Below are positions 45,468 through 52,756 of a stretch of DNA of 55,923 nt, piece after piece. A program made the position numbers and the translations under genes. The notes below the pieces were generated by a model. That model was not told the origin of the DNA. It saw only the letters and a program-made list of their open reading frames with translations, and made no database searches. The stretch is from the NCBI GenBank assembly GCA_030065825.1, contig JASJCY010000012.1, forward strand, positions 1-55,923, read 5' to 3'. Position 1 is the first letter of the stretch. Every line of letters begins with the position of its first letter. Source of the stretch: Nostocaceae cyanobacterium. GTDB taxonomy: Bacteria; Cyanobacteriota; Cyanobacteriia; Cyanobacteriales; Nostocaceae.

Positions 45468-46931
45468 CTAATGATGAATTGAAAAGCTTTTATCTGCAGC
45501 AATTCCTTTTTTTATTCGTGACAAAGCCAATATAGCTTTCTGTCTCCAACCATCTTGATTTTTATAAATACGCAGAAATTTTTGCAAATGAGTTTGGGCT
45601 TTGGGATATTCTCCTAAAACATAAGCAGACATTCCTGCATGATATAAAGCCATATAATTGGATGACCAATATTTCAATACCAAATCCATCATTGGTCCAG
45701 CAGATTTGTCATCCCCTGCATCAGCTACAGGATGAGCAATATTAAACACTACTTGGGCTGCATATACTCTGAGATTTGTAGGTAACTCTTGAATCACTTT
45801 ATCTGCTAATTCAATTTTTCCTGCTAATGCATAACAACTCGCTGCATAACCAACTCCTTTGGGTGTTTGAGGATAAGAAGAATTGCTCATTGCTGTAATT
45901 ACTTCCACAGAATTACAACGGGGTTTAATCACATCGAACCATTGTTTTTCCACACTTACAACAGCAGTCGAAATGTTAGTTTGAGAAACCCTACTCCTTT
46001 GCAATTTACTAGCTGATTGTTGATAGAAACTGAGAAAGCCAATCATGGTAAATATTCCTGTCAAACTAGTTCCCACCGTAACCAATCCCGTGATATTTGT
46101 AGAACGGGATTTAGATGTCGATGTCCCAATTACATCTATAGATTTGAGTGCTTGTAAAGCTGCGATTGCATGGGGATAACGTTCCTTTAAACTCGGTGCA
46201 ACCATCTTTGACAACCAAGTAATAAACTCAGAATTAATTCCCGTTACCAGATGACGAATATTAAACTGATAATTCTCATCAATCAGATTGCTAATTTCCA
46301 CCGAAGGAGTATTAGTTAATAAGCCAATTATAGTCGCACCCAGACTATACAAATCTGATGCTGTTGTTAACGGACGATTAAATAATGATTCCGGTGGCAT
46401 ATATCCTGGTGTTCCTGCCACAATACTACTAACAGCCACATCTTGATTGTTAACCCTAGCTAAACCAAAATCGATTAAATAAACATTATTTTCTGCATCT
46501 ATTAAAATATTTTCTGGTTTAATATCTCGATGAATAATTGGCGGAATTCTCTTCTGAATATCAACTAAAATCTCTAGTACCGAAACCGCAATCTGTTTAA
46601 TTTCCCCAGTCTTAAAACTACTCCTACTAGCCAAAGAAGGTGCATCTTTATATTCCTGCACCATACAAAAACCATCACCAGTTTCAAAAGAATCTAAATA
46701 ACGGGGAATGCGGGGATGGTCTAATTGTTGTAAAATCTCAATCTCCCTCTCATAAGCCTTAAAACCCTGCCAACTAGCATCCTCTTGGGCAAAGCGAAAC
46801 TGTTTAATTACCACCTGCTGTGACTGAGAAATTCTGTCTGCTAAATAACTGATTCTTCCCCCTTCTCTATTCCGTCCAAGTTCGCGGATTACCTGATAAT
46901 CATAACTGCTAAAATCGGGATAATTACTCAT
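45468..46931 (-). CDS. Serine/threonine protein kinase with membrane anchor
   Basis: The 487-residue protein begins with a Hanks-type kinase domain (about 13-265). It has an unusual glycine loop (LGRNREGGRISY), catalytic lysine K43 (VVIKQF), HRDIKPENILI (H134, D136), and DFG at 154-156, followed by AGTPGYMPPESLF. A transmembrane segment follows at about 277-300 (GLVTVGTSLTGIFTMIGFLSF). The C-terminal ~170 residues are helical and TPR-like (YHAGMSAYVLGEYPKAQTHLQKFLRIY) and may sense or bind partners outside the membrane. Targets unknown. The start is ATG at 46931. Confidence 0.9.
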   Translation of the reverse strand: MSNYPDFSSYDYQVIRELGRNREGGRISYLADRISQSQQVVIKQFRFAQEDASWQGFKAYEREIEILQQLDHPRIPRYLDSFETGDGFCMVQEYKDAPSLASRSSFKTGEIKQIAVSVLEILVDIQKRIPPIIHRDIKPENILIDAENNVYLIDFGLARVNNQDVAVSSIVAGTPGYMPPESLFNRPLTTASDLYSLGATIIGLLTNTPSVEISNLIDENYQFNIRHLVTGINSEFITWLSKMVAPSLKERYPHAIAALQALKSIDVIGTSTSKSRSTNITGLVTVGTSLTGIFTMIGFLSFYQQSASKLQRSRVSQTNISTAVVSVEKQWFDVIKPRCNSVEVITAMSNSSYPQTPKGVGYAASCYALAGKIELADKVIQELPTNLRVYAAQVVFNIAHPVADAGDDKSAGPMMDLVLKYWSSNYMALYHAGMSAYVLGEYPKAQTHLQKFLRIYKNQDGWRQKAILALSRIKKGIAADKSFSIHH

Positions 46932-47045
46932 AGTCTGCTATTTAGTTTACTTAACTAAATTATTCCCCGATTTCCAAAATTAATTAAACCAAACCTCTGA
47001 CAAAATTGATGATTTTTGCCTTTTCTTCTGCGTGAGATAAAATAT

Positions 47046-47235
47046 ATAGCGGTTGTCAGTTGAGTCTAATATACCAACAACCTCACCCTGTCCTAAAGGA
47101 CATCCCTCTCCTTGGTAAGGAGAGGGACAGAGGGTGAGGTGATAGCGGTTGTCGGTTGAGTCTAATACACCAACAACCTCACCCTGTCCTAAAGGACATC
47201 CCTCTCCTTGGTAAGGAGAGGGACAAAGGGTGACA
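47046..47235. repeat. Two tandem copies of a family A half-element
   Basis: ATAGCGGTTGTC(A/G)GTTGAGTC starts at 47046 and again at 47142, a 96-bp period. Each contains CACCCTGTCCTAAAGGACATCC and CTCTCCTTGGTAAGGAGAG. The open frame across them is an artefact of the repeat. Confidence 0.75.
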
Positions 47236-47352
47236 CACATCTTGCACCTGGGTTAAAAACCGGGTTTCTTGAGAATGACTAATGTTGAAAGCCTAAATTT
47301 TGGGTTTAGAAACCCGGTTTTTCTGGTCTTGTTGAGAATGGTGCAAGATATG
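47236..47352. repeat. Family D element with AAACCGGGTTT interior
   Basis: ACATCTTGCACCTGG and GAGAATGGTGCAAGATATG are the ends. The inner arms are AAAAACCGGGTTTCTTGA and TAGAAACCCGGTTTTTCT. This copy links the AAACCGGGTTT repeats with family D ends. Confidence 0.65.
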
Positions 47353-47439
47353 ACGTGAGGTCTTTGTTTGTATTAAGTAGTAGTAGTAGGGTGCCCTGTG
47401 ACCGAAAATAATGGGATAACAGGCTCCTCGCCCTTGTAG

Positions 47440-47680
47440 GGCGACTTTTGGTACAATATATGCAACCGCTACACAGGCAGAGGCTCACGCCACAGAGCGG
47501 AGGAACCTGTCTCGCAAGGGGCGTACTATCCTGAGAAAAGTTTCGCTCTGTGGGAGCAAATAAATTTTTCTCTTCAATACACCGGTGGGGCGCATCGCAA
47601 TGAATTTTGGTGAGGGTAAAGTCGTTGGACTCCCCATGATCCAAGAATCCTCGGACTTCAGGACGAGGAGTCGTCAATTT
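47440..47680 (+). pseudogene. tnpB 3' remnant with omegaRNA-like right end
   Basis: The plus strand reads TQAEAHATERRNLSRKGRTI and continues to LCGSK with TAA at 47561-47563, the style of many cyanobacterial TnpB C-termini. About 110 bp of non-coding sequence follow and end with the hairpin CCTCGGACTTCAGGACGAGG (47649-47668), the usual IS200/IS605 right-end stem. The nuclease part is absent, so this is an orphan right end that could still specify an omegaRNA scaffold. Confidence 0.55.
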
Positions 47681-47708
47681 AACGCACCGCTATATAACAT
47701 GGTGCATT

Positions 47709-47801
47709 AGACATCTGGTGGAAATTAAATATGCGTGAGCTATAACCCTTGTTCCAGACGTAAAATTTTACGTCTGGAACATTCTTTTTCACCAGATGTC
47801 T
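47709..47801. repeat. MITE-like element, family C, complete copy
   Basis: AGACATCTGGTG and CACCAGATGTCT are perfect 12-bp inverted ends. The core palindrome is CCAGACGTAAAATTTTACGT with CTGG closing it. About 93 bp in total. The sequence from 47802 to 48085 contains short repeats (AACGCGGGGAACCCGCG) and no gene. Confidence 0.75.
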
Positions 47802-48085
47802 ATTAGGCACTTTGATAATTTTTTTCGTGATTAATAATCTTCAAAGGAAGCACCTAACACACCCTACATTGGGAAACTTTTATATTCTTTTTCGGAGATT
47901 TCTAAGGGACGGGCAAGATGCCCCGCAGTCGCTACAACGGGGGGAACCCCAACGCCAGTTCACTCAACGCGGGGAACCCGCGCACGTGACTGGCTCCGCA
48001 ACGCGCTGCTCTCCATCCCACAAAAGTATCAAAATCATCCCCATTTATGCAACCCCCTAAAAGAACCGTTACCCCAGCAAAACTC

Positions 48086-48742
48086 TCACAACAATCCCCG
48101 ATAACGAATAAACACTAAAATCACTGCCCAGGAACCCAACGCCACCTTCACAGCAACTAAAATATTCAGTAAAGGGATAACCCCACCACTGACAAGGGCA
48201 CCCAAATCTCCATGGGGTAATTCCACTCCTGCTAAAGTCACAACCGCCAAGATAATAAAAATCAGTACCGAAACCTTCTCCCACCTAGACGCGTGCCAAC
48301 GCTGATAAATTGCCTGCATCCACTCCGATGATGAGGTAATCGCCACCAAACCAATCGCCGTTCCCCCTGCTACTCCCGCAGCAAAACCACCCCCCGGACT
48401 TAAATGTCCCCGAATTGCTAATTCTATAGCTACCATGGAAGCAATAGTTGCTCCCAATCGTGCTAAAACAATGGATGGTTGATCGGTAAATTGACGAATC
48501 TTGGTGGATGGTTTTTCATTAGCTAGGAGATAATGGGCACCCATGATGCCAATAGTAAATACCACCACCTCAAAGATTGTGTCATATAGCCGATTCCTAA
48601 AGATAATACCGGAAACAGCATTAGGCACTCCACTATCTTGGACAACCTTTGCCACAATATCCGGTAAATCTGCTGCCGGATTGGGCATAACCAGGAATTT
48701 AACGTACAGCGCTATCCCCGCTGCAATATACACCCATTTCAT
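48086..48742 (-). CDS. mrpB: Mrp antiporter subunit B
   Basis: This 218-residue membrane protein has an N-terminal MKWVYIAAGIALYVKFLV helix. The later MnhB/MrpB domain includes RLYDTIFEVVVFTIGIMGAHYLL, LARLGATIASMVAIELAIRGHLSPGGGFAAGVAGGTAIGLV and GDLGALVSGGVIPLLNILVAVKV. MrpB is part of the multi-subunit Na+/H+ antiporter. It is the last gene of the operon, two bases after the MrpA-like stop. The family in other bacteria is about 140 residues, so the extra N-terminal ~60 residues with RNRLYDT seem a cyanobacterial form. Confidence 0.87.
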   Translation of the reverse strand: MKWVYIAAGIALYVKFLVMPNPAADLPDIVAKVVQDSGVPNAVSGIIFRNRLYDTIFEVVVFTIGIMGAHYLLANEKPSTKIRQFTDQPSIVLARLGATIASMVAIELAIRGHLSPGGGFAAGVAGGTAIGLVAITSSSEWMQAIYQRWHASRWEKVSVLIFIILAVVTLAGVELPHGDLGALVSGGVIPLLNILVAVKVALGSWAVILVFIRYRGLL

Positions 48743-48744
48743 TG

Positions 48745-49302
48745 CTACTTCCTCCCTGTATCTGCTGCACTCGTATAGGTTAAAACCATCGCTGGTGAGG
48801 AAAGTTCAGTTTGCATGATTTCATAGAGACGTTTTACCCTAGTGGTGGTTTGATAGGTTTGCTGTCCGTCTGCTGGTAATCGCAACCCTTGTACACAAAT
48901 CCCATGAACCTCCTTATCCATCAACCCTTGCTGTAAAGCCTCTGTATCTGGGTAAGTCACCAATTCCAAACGCATATGGCGCTTACCTAAAATCGTCCGT
49001 AGCTCATTTAGCACCTGCTCAAAATCATCTCCCATCACCCTATCTTTGAGTATCCCCAGACGCATAATCAGGGATGAACGCACCGCTACTGCATAAAGGG
49101 TAATTGCCAGCATTGTACCCACCAAGGCTTCAGTCAAAGCCACATCTGCTGCCCCTAATACCGCATATACCAATGCTGCCACTGCTCCCAGGATACCGCG
49201 AATCACCAAGGCATGGTAGGGATTGACCTGAAATACCAGCATACAGGCAGATAACGGCAGCAGGGCAATAATTATGTAAAGATAACTATCGTCCATGGTC
49301 AT
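48745..49302 (-). CDS. MrpA C-terminal-like subunit (DUF4040)
   Basis: The 185-residue protein has four hydrophobic segments, YIIIALLPLSACMLVF to LGAADVALTEALVGTMLAITLYAVAV, which form the DUF4040 module normally found near the C-terminus of MrpA. A soluble tail (about 100-185) follows. The ND5-like N-terminal antiporter part of MrpA is absent here, as in many cyanobacterial mrp clusters. It lies between mrpG and mrpB. The start is ATG 49302 or the ATG two codons later. Confidence 0.82.
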   Translation of the reverse strand: MTMDDSYLYIIIALLPLSACMLVFQVNPYHALVIRGILGAVAALVYAVLGAADVALTEALVGTMLAITLYAVAVRSSLIMRLGILKDRVMGDDFEQVLNELRTILGKRHMRLELVTYPDTEALQQGLMDKEVHGICVQGLRLPADGQQTYQTTTRVKRLYEIMQTELSSPAMVLTYTSAADTGRK

Positions 49303-49370
49303 ATTTGACTATATTGCTATTAAAACTTTACAATAACAATTTGAGATTTTAGATTGGGAAGAGACTAGAA

Positions 49371-49620
49371 ACCGGGTTTATAACAAAATTAGGGTTTGAT
49401 ATGATCATTATTCCTAATAAACCCGGTTTCTGACGGTTTATAACAAAATTAGGGTTTGATATGATCATTATCCCTAATAAACCCGGTTTCTGACGGTTTA
49501 TAACAAAATTAGGGTTTGATATGATCATTATCCCTAATAAACCCGGTTTCTGACGGTTTATAACAAAATTAGGGTTTGATATGATCATTATTCCTAATAA
49601 ACCCGGTTTCTGACCTAGGT
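49371..49620. repeat. Four tandem copies of a 60-bp AAACCGGGTTT repeat
   Basis: The period is exactly 60 bp (identical positions at 49381, 49441, 49501 and 49561). Each unit contains GGTTTATAACAAAATTAGGG and AATAAACCCGGTTTCTGACG. Copies differ only by ATTATTCC versus ATTATCCC. It lies inside the mrp operon between mrpG and the MrpA-like gene and supplies the last codons of mrpG. Confidence 0.9.
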
Positions 49621-49904
49621 GCAAAATGTGAATTACTGGAATCAGTACTAGAACAGTATGCCAACACATACCCCAGCACCGTATTCCAGATTGCCAAAGA
49701 AATGATAGCCAGAACTAGCAGAGGCCATTCACCGGGTATCTTTAGCAACAACCCAAGAATTATACTCATCGACCCCAGGGTATCGGCAACGGAAAGACTA
49801 TGCAGTTTAAATAATACTGAGCGATCGCCCAGTAGGGGAAAAGTCCCCCAAAACCAAAAGATAATTCCCACACCGATGCAGGAATAACTGAGGGTATCAA
49901 TCAT
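49569..49904 (-). CDS. mrpG: Mrp antiporter subunit G
   Basis: The protein is 111 residues from ATG 49904. MIDTLSYSCIGVGIIFWFWG, then TFPLLGDRSVLFKLHSLSVADTLGSMSIILGLLL and EWPLLVLAIISLAIWNTVLGYVLA are three helices with the MrpG motif FKLHxLSxADTLG. GGGGAAAGAAAG precedes the ATG; the longer frame to 49973 is unlikely. The C-terminus (SETGFIRNNDHIKP) is read from the first 60-bp repeat, so the original end was probably replaced by repeat sequence. Confidence 0.87.
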   Translation of the reverse strand: MIDTLSYSCIGVGIIFWFWGTFPLLGDRSVLFKLHSLSVADTLGSMSIILGLLLKIPGEWPLLVLAIISLAIWNTVLGYVLAYCSSTDSSNSHFAPRSETGFIRNNDHIKP

Positions 49905-50088
49905 CTTTCTTTCCCCGTGAAGACTCCCACCATAACGATAGAACCTTTGGCGGCAAGAGGGAATGGGGGGCAAGGTCTAGGCAACATATCGAGTCCTCCA
50001 GGTTTTGTAAGTTAAAAATTTAATGTCTTGTAAAAAACCAATTGGCTTTTAGCTTTTTACAAGCCTCTGCTATATTTTGTACTCCGAA

Positions 50089-50355
50089 TTAGCGGTGGGT
50101 AGTTGACGATTCATTCAAGCGTTTAATCACATGTGCTAGCAACATTAAGGCAGCATTTCCCACACTGAGGATAATCACCCCCACAACCCCAATCATCCAA
50201 TCATCCCGCAAAACGGATACTATGAGAATCATGATTGATGTTTTGGTGGCAATACTGGCAAATGCCAACATTTTCTGCCAAATATCATCGTCTTGCCATG
50301 CTTCATAAATGGGGATAAGCAAAGCCAAAATCATGGCAATTAGTACTAAGTTCAT
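50089..50355 (-). CDS. mrpF: Mrp antiporter subunit F
   Basis: The protein is 88 residues from ATG 50355. Three hydrophobic helices (LVLIAMILALLIPIYEAW, KTSIMILIVSVL, WMIGVVGVIILSVGNAALMLLA) match MrpF. GGAGGAAACAGGG precedes the ATG, which overlaps the mrpE stop as ATGA, indicating translational coupling. The gap to mrpG (49905-50088) has no recognised feature. Confidence 0.83.
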   Translation of the reverse strand: MNLVLIAMILALLIPIYEAWQDDDIWQKMLAFASIATKTSIMILIVSVLRDDWMIGVVGVIILSVGNAALMLLAHVIKRLNESSTTHR

Positions 50356-50753
50356 CCCTGTTTCCTCCGCTTTTTCCTCCGTCGCACCCAATGGACTTCA
50401 TACCAGCCATCTTCGCGGTATTTCAAGACAATGGTTTTGGGGGTAAAGGTAATGATAAATATATCTAAGAATATCAGTCCGGGAGTCCGTTGGGGTTTTA
50501 CCTGTTCCATAGTCACATCTTCTTGATTATGGGGACAAAAGATGATTTCCACTGCTTCCAAATACGCTTGAGGAATCGCCACTAGGGTTTCCCACAGTGC
50601 CCGCAACCAATCTTTTAATAATCCTAGCCTTTTAGGACGTCCCGGCAATAGCAAGGCGATACAGACACCGAGAATGATATTTGCTACACTTAAATCGGCA
50701 GTGAGCAAAAACCAGATAGTCAGTCGCAATATCAGATTCAGATACCCAATCAT
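50352..50753 (-). CDS. mrpE: Mrp antiporter subunit E
   Basis: The protein is 133 residues from ATG 50753. MIGYLNLILRLTIWFLLTADLSVANIILGVCIALLLP is the typical MrpE N-terminus. A soluble C-terminal domain (PQRTPGLIFLDIFIITFTPKTIVLKYREDGWYEVHWV) and a very basic tail (RRRKKRRKQG) follow. It overlaps mrpD and mrpF by ATGA junctions on both sides. Confidence 0.87.
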   Translation of the reverse strand: MIGYLNLILRLTIWFLLTADLSVANIILGVCIALLLPGRPKRLGLLKDWLRALWETLVAIPQAYLEAVEIIFCPHNQEDVTMEQVKPQRTPGLIFLDIFIITFTPKTIVLKYREDGWYEVHWVRRRKKRRKQG

Positions 50754-52180
50754 GGAAACACCATCCAAAAGAGTATTACCAACATCAAACTCATAAAACC
50801 CATCAGATGGTCTAATTCCTCAAGCATCCGGGGTAGCTTGATTGTGACTCTTTGAAAAATCATCCCATACGCCAACCATCCCAAGGCAATGGTTGCCAGG
50901 GGTTTAATCACATTAGCCGGGTTATATGCTTCGTAATAAACGCCATTTGCCACAATTAGCCCACCCAGCAAAAGTACCATTGCTATCCAAAAACCGGGCT
51001 TTGTCCGCTGTTCTTTTGCCTCACCATGGGGCAGAAAGATAAACTTGGCAAAGGATATTGCTGTTCCTAGTGCTGCAAAATTCATTGCCAGTTGCCAGGG
51101 TAAAAGATTTTTCATGGTTAATACCTTTGCCCCAAAACCTGCCAACATGGGAAAGCCAGATATAGAAAAGCTGGCGATGACTAGGGCAATCCAAATGGGG
51201 GTATGAATCGGCTGATGCTTTAACTCCTTGAGGTTGCGGCTGGGTAAAACACCGGCAATTAAGAATAGTGCTGATTTTACCAAGCCGTGGGTGAGGGCAT
51301 AAAAACCCCCCACTGGTGGTGCAGCCAGGATAAAGCCTAACTGGGAAACTGTATGAAATGCCAGCATCCGTTTGCTATCCTTTTCAAACACCGCATAAGA
51401 TACCCCTAGCACCGCCGTCCCCACGCCAAAAATACGGACAATAAAATCCACCTCCTCCACCATCAATGCGCAGCGCACTAAGGGATAAACCCCGGCTTTG
51501 ACTACAACTCCCGAAAGCAATGCCGATACTGGCGTTTCCGATTCTGAGTGGGTTAACGGTAACCACAATCCCGATACAAAAATTCCCCCCTTTGTCAATA
51601 GTCCCAGAAAAATCAAGGCAAGTGCTTCTGGGGGTGCCCCACTCAACCCGGCAAAAGCAAAGGAATGATGCGCTTGATAAACCAACACCGCACCCACGAG
51701 ATAAAACAGCATCGCTACGTTACTAACGAACATATAGCGCAAGCCTACCCAAATTGAACGGTTGGTGCGGGGATAGGCAATCAATAAAAACGCAGCAATG
51801 CCGATTACCTCTAGCGCTACATATAAGCTGATAAAATCGGCACAAATAAACGCTGAATTCACACTACCATGCATAATGATAGTCTGGGTATAAAAAAAAG
51901 CTGTCTTATCGCTGCGCCAACAGTAAAAGATCACCGCCACCGTTACCAGGGCATTTGTTAATATAAAGAAGCCACTTAACTGGTCAACCATTAAGGTAAC
52001 GCCGAAATTATCCAGTAACTCCAATGTCAGTGGCGACTCTTGTAAAAATAGCTGTGCAGCATATCCAGCGGAAACAACAGCCACACCCAATGCCAGATAT
52101 TTGTCTAGTTTGGGCAACAGATAAATGCTGAACCCCACAAATAAAGGTAGGGCAATCCAGGCGATTGTAATGCTGATCAT
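50750..52180 (-). CDS. mrpD: Mrp antiporter subunit D, NuoL/M/N-like
   Basis: This 476-residue protein has about 14 hydrophobic segments and the proton-pumping antiporter fold shared with complex I NuoM/N. Characteristic parts are FISLYVALEVIGIAAFLLIAYPRT (glutamate in TM5), LTKGGIFVSGLWLPLTHSESETPVSALLSGVVVKAGVYPLVR (lysine in TM7-8) and KRMLAFHTVSQLGFILA. It is the only large antiporter-like subunit of the cluster. The start ATG 52180 overlaps the mrpC stop. Confidence 0.92.
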   Translation of the reverse strand: MISITIAWIALPLFVGFSIYLLPKLDKYLALGVAVVSAGYAAQLFLQESPLTLELLDNFGVTLMVDQLSGFFILTNALVTVAVIFYCWRSDKTAFFYTQTIIMHGSVNSAFICADFISLYVALEVIGIAAFLLIAYPRTNRSIWVGLRYMFVSNVAMLFYLVGAVLVYQAHHSFAFAGLSGAPPEALALIFLGLLTKGGIFVSGLWLPLTHSESETPVSALLSGVVVKAGVYPLVRCALMVEEVDFIVRIFGVGTAVLGVSYAVFEKDSKRMLAFHTVSQLGFILAAPPVGGFYALTHGLVKSALFLIAGVLPSRNLKELKHQPIHTPIWIALVIASFSISGFPMLAGFGAKVLTMKNLLPWQLAMNFAALGTAISFAKFIFLPHGEAKEQRTKPGFWIAMVLLLGGLIVANGVYYEAYNPANVIKPLATIALGWLAYGMIFQRVTIKLPRMLEELDHLMGFMSLMLVILFWMVFP

Positions 52181-52512
52181 GGCGTGTTGTTTTTCTCAAT
52201 TTCGTTGGTTTCCAAGGTCGGATTATCCTGTGCCAATTTCATCACACCAACCAACATTAAAGCTTGAATTGAAAACCCAATCACAATCGCTGTTAATATG
52301 ACTGCTTGGGGAACCGGGTCGGAATAAGCGTCATTTTTGACATCGGAAACAATTGCTGCAAACAAGCCATCCCGGGATGCAACCAGCACATAATAGGCAA
52401 TAACCCCCGTACTCATGACATCCATGGAGATGATCTTCATCATCAAGTTATTTTTAAAGATGATGCCGAAAAATCCACACAATACCGTTGCGAATATAAA
52501 TGCTTCTAACAC
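52177..52512 (-). CDS. mrpC: Mrp antiporter subunit C
   Basis: The protein is about 111 residues from GTG 52512. LEAFIFATVLCGFFGIIFKNNLMMKIISMDVMSTGVIAYYVL and DPVPQAVILTAIVIGFSIQALMLVGVMKLA are the three helices of MrpC/NuoK-type subunits. A longer frame opens at 52575, but that region is TTCCC-type repeat sequence, so a start near GTG 52512 is preferred; no clear ribosome binding site confirms it. It is the first gene of the operon C-D-E-F-G-A'-B. Confidence 0.83.
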   Translation of the reverse strand: MLEAFIFATVLCGFFGIIFKNNLMMKIISMDVMSTGVIAYYVLVASRDGLFAAIVSDVKNDAYSDPVPQAVILTAIVIGFSIQALMLVGVMKLAQDNPTLETNEIEKNNTP

Positions 52513-52537
52513 GAGAATAGGCAATGGGGAATAGGGA

Positions 52538-52690
52538 CTAGGGAATAGGGAACTTTTAACAGGGAATAGAGTCAATAGTACATATTACCGGGTTAAAGAA
52601 TATGGGGAACTTTTAACAGGGAATAGAGTCTATATTACTCGGTTAAGGAATATTGTAGGTTAGGTTGACACCACCAAACCCAACCTACAC
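52538..52690. repeat. Short direct duplication upstream of mrpC
   Basis: GGAACTTTTAACAGGGAATA is present twice (about 52548 and 52606), each followed by GAGTC and a similar TATTAC-CGGTTAA stretch, a ~58-bp tandem duplication. GTAGGTTAGGTT...AACCCAACCTAC follows at about 52655-52690. This is the probable mrp promoter region. Confidence 0.55.
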
Positions 52691-52756
52691 ATTTATTGTT
52701 ATGAGTCTCCCCCATGGGAAAGTCAGCAATTTTTATGGGGAATACCTTCACAATCA

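Noticed and set aside
46980-47240. Frame with two LCPSPYQGEGCPLGQGEV repeats
   Set aside because: Translation of two tandem family A half-elements, not a gene.
47306-47677. 123-codon minus-strand frame
   Set aside because: Runs antisense to a recognisable TnpB tail and right end.
49371-49620. CRISPR array
   Set aside because: Units are contiguous 60-bp copies with no unique spacers, and no cas genes are present.
49349-49669. Frame encoding 20-residue repeats in the mrp operon
   Set aside because: Translation of the 60-bp DNA repeat; mrpG in another frame explains the conserved part.
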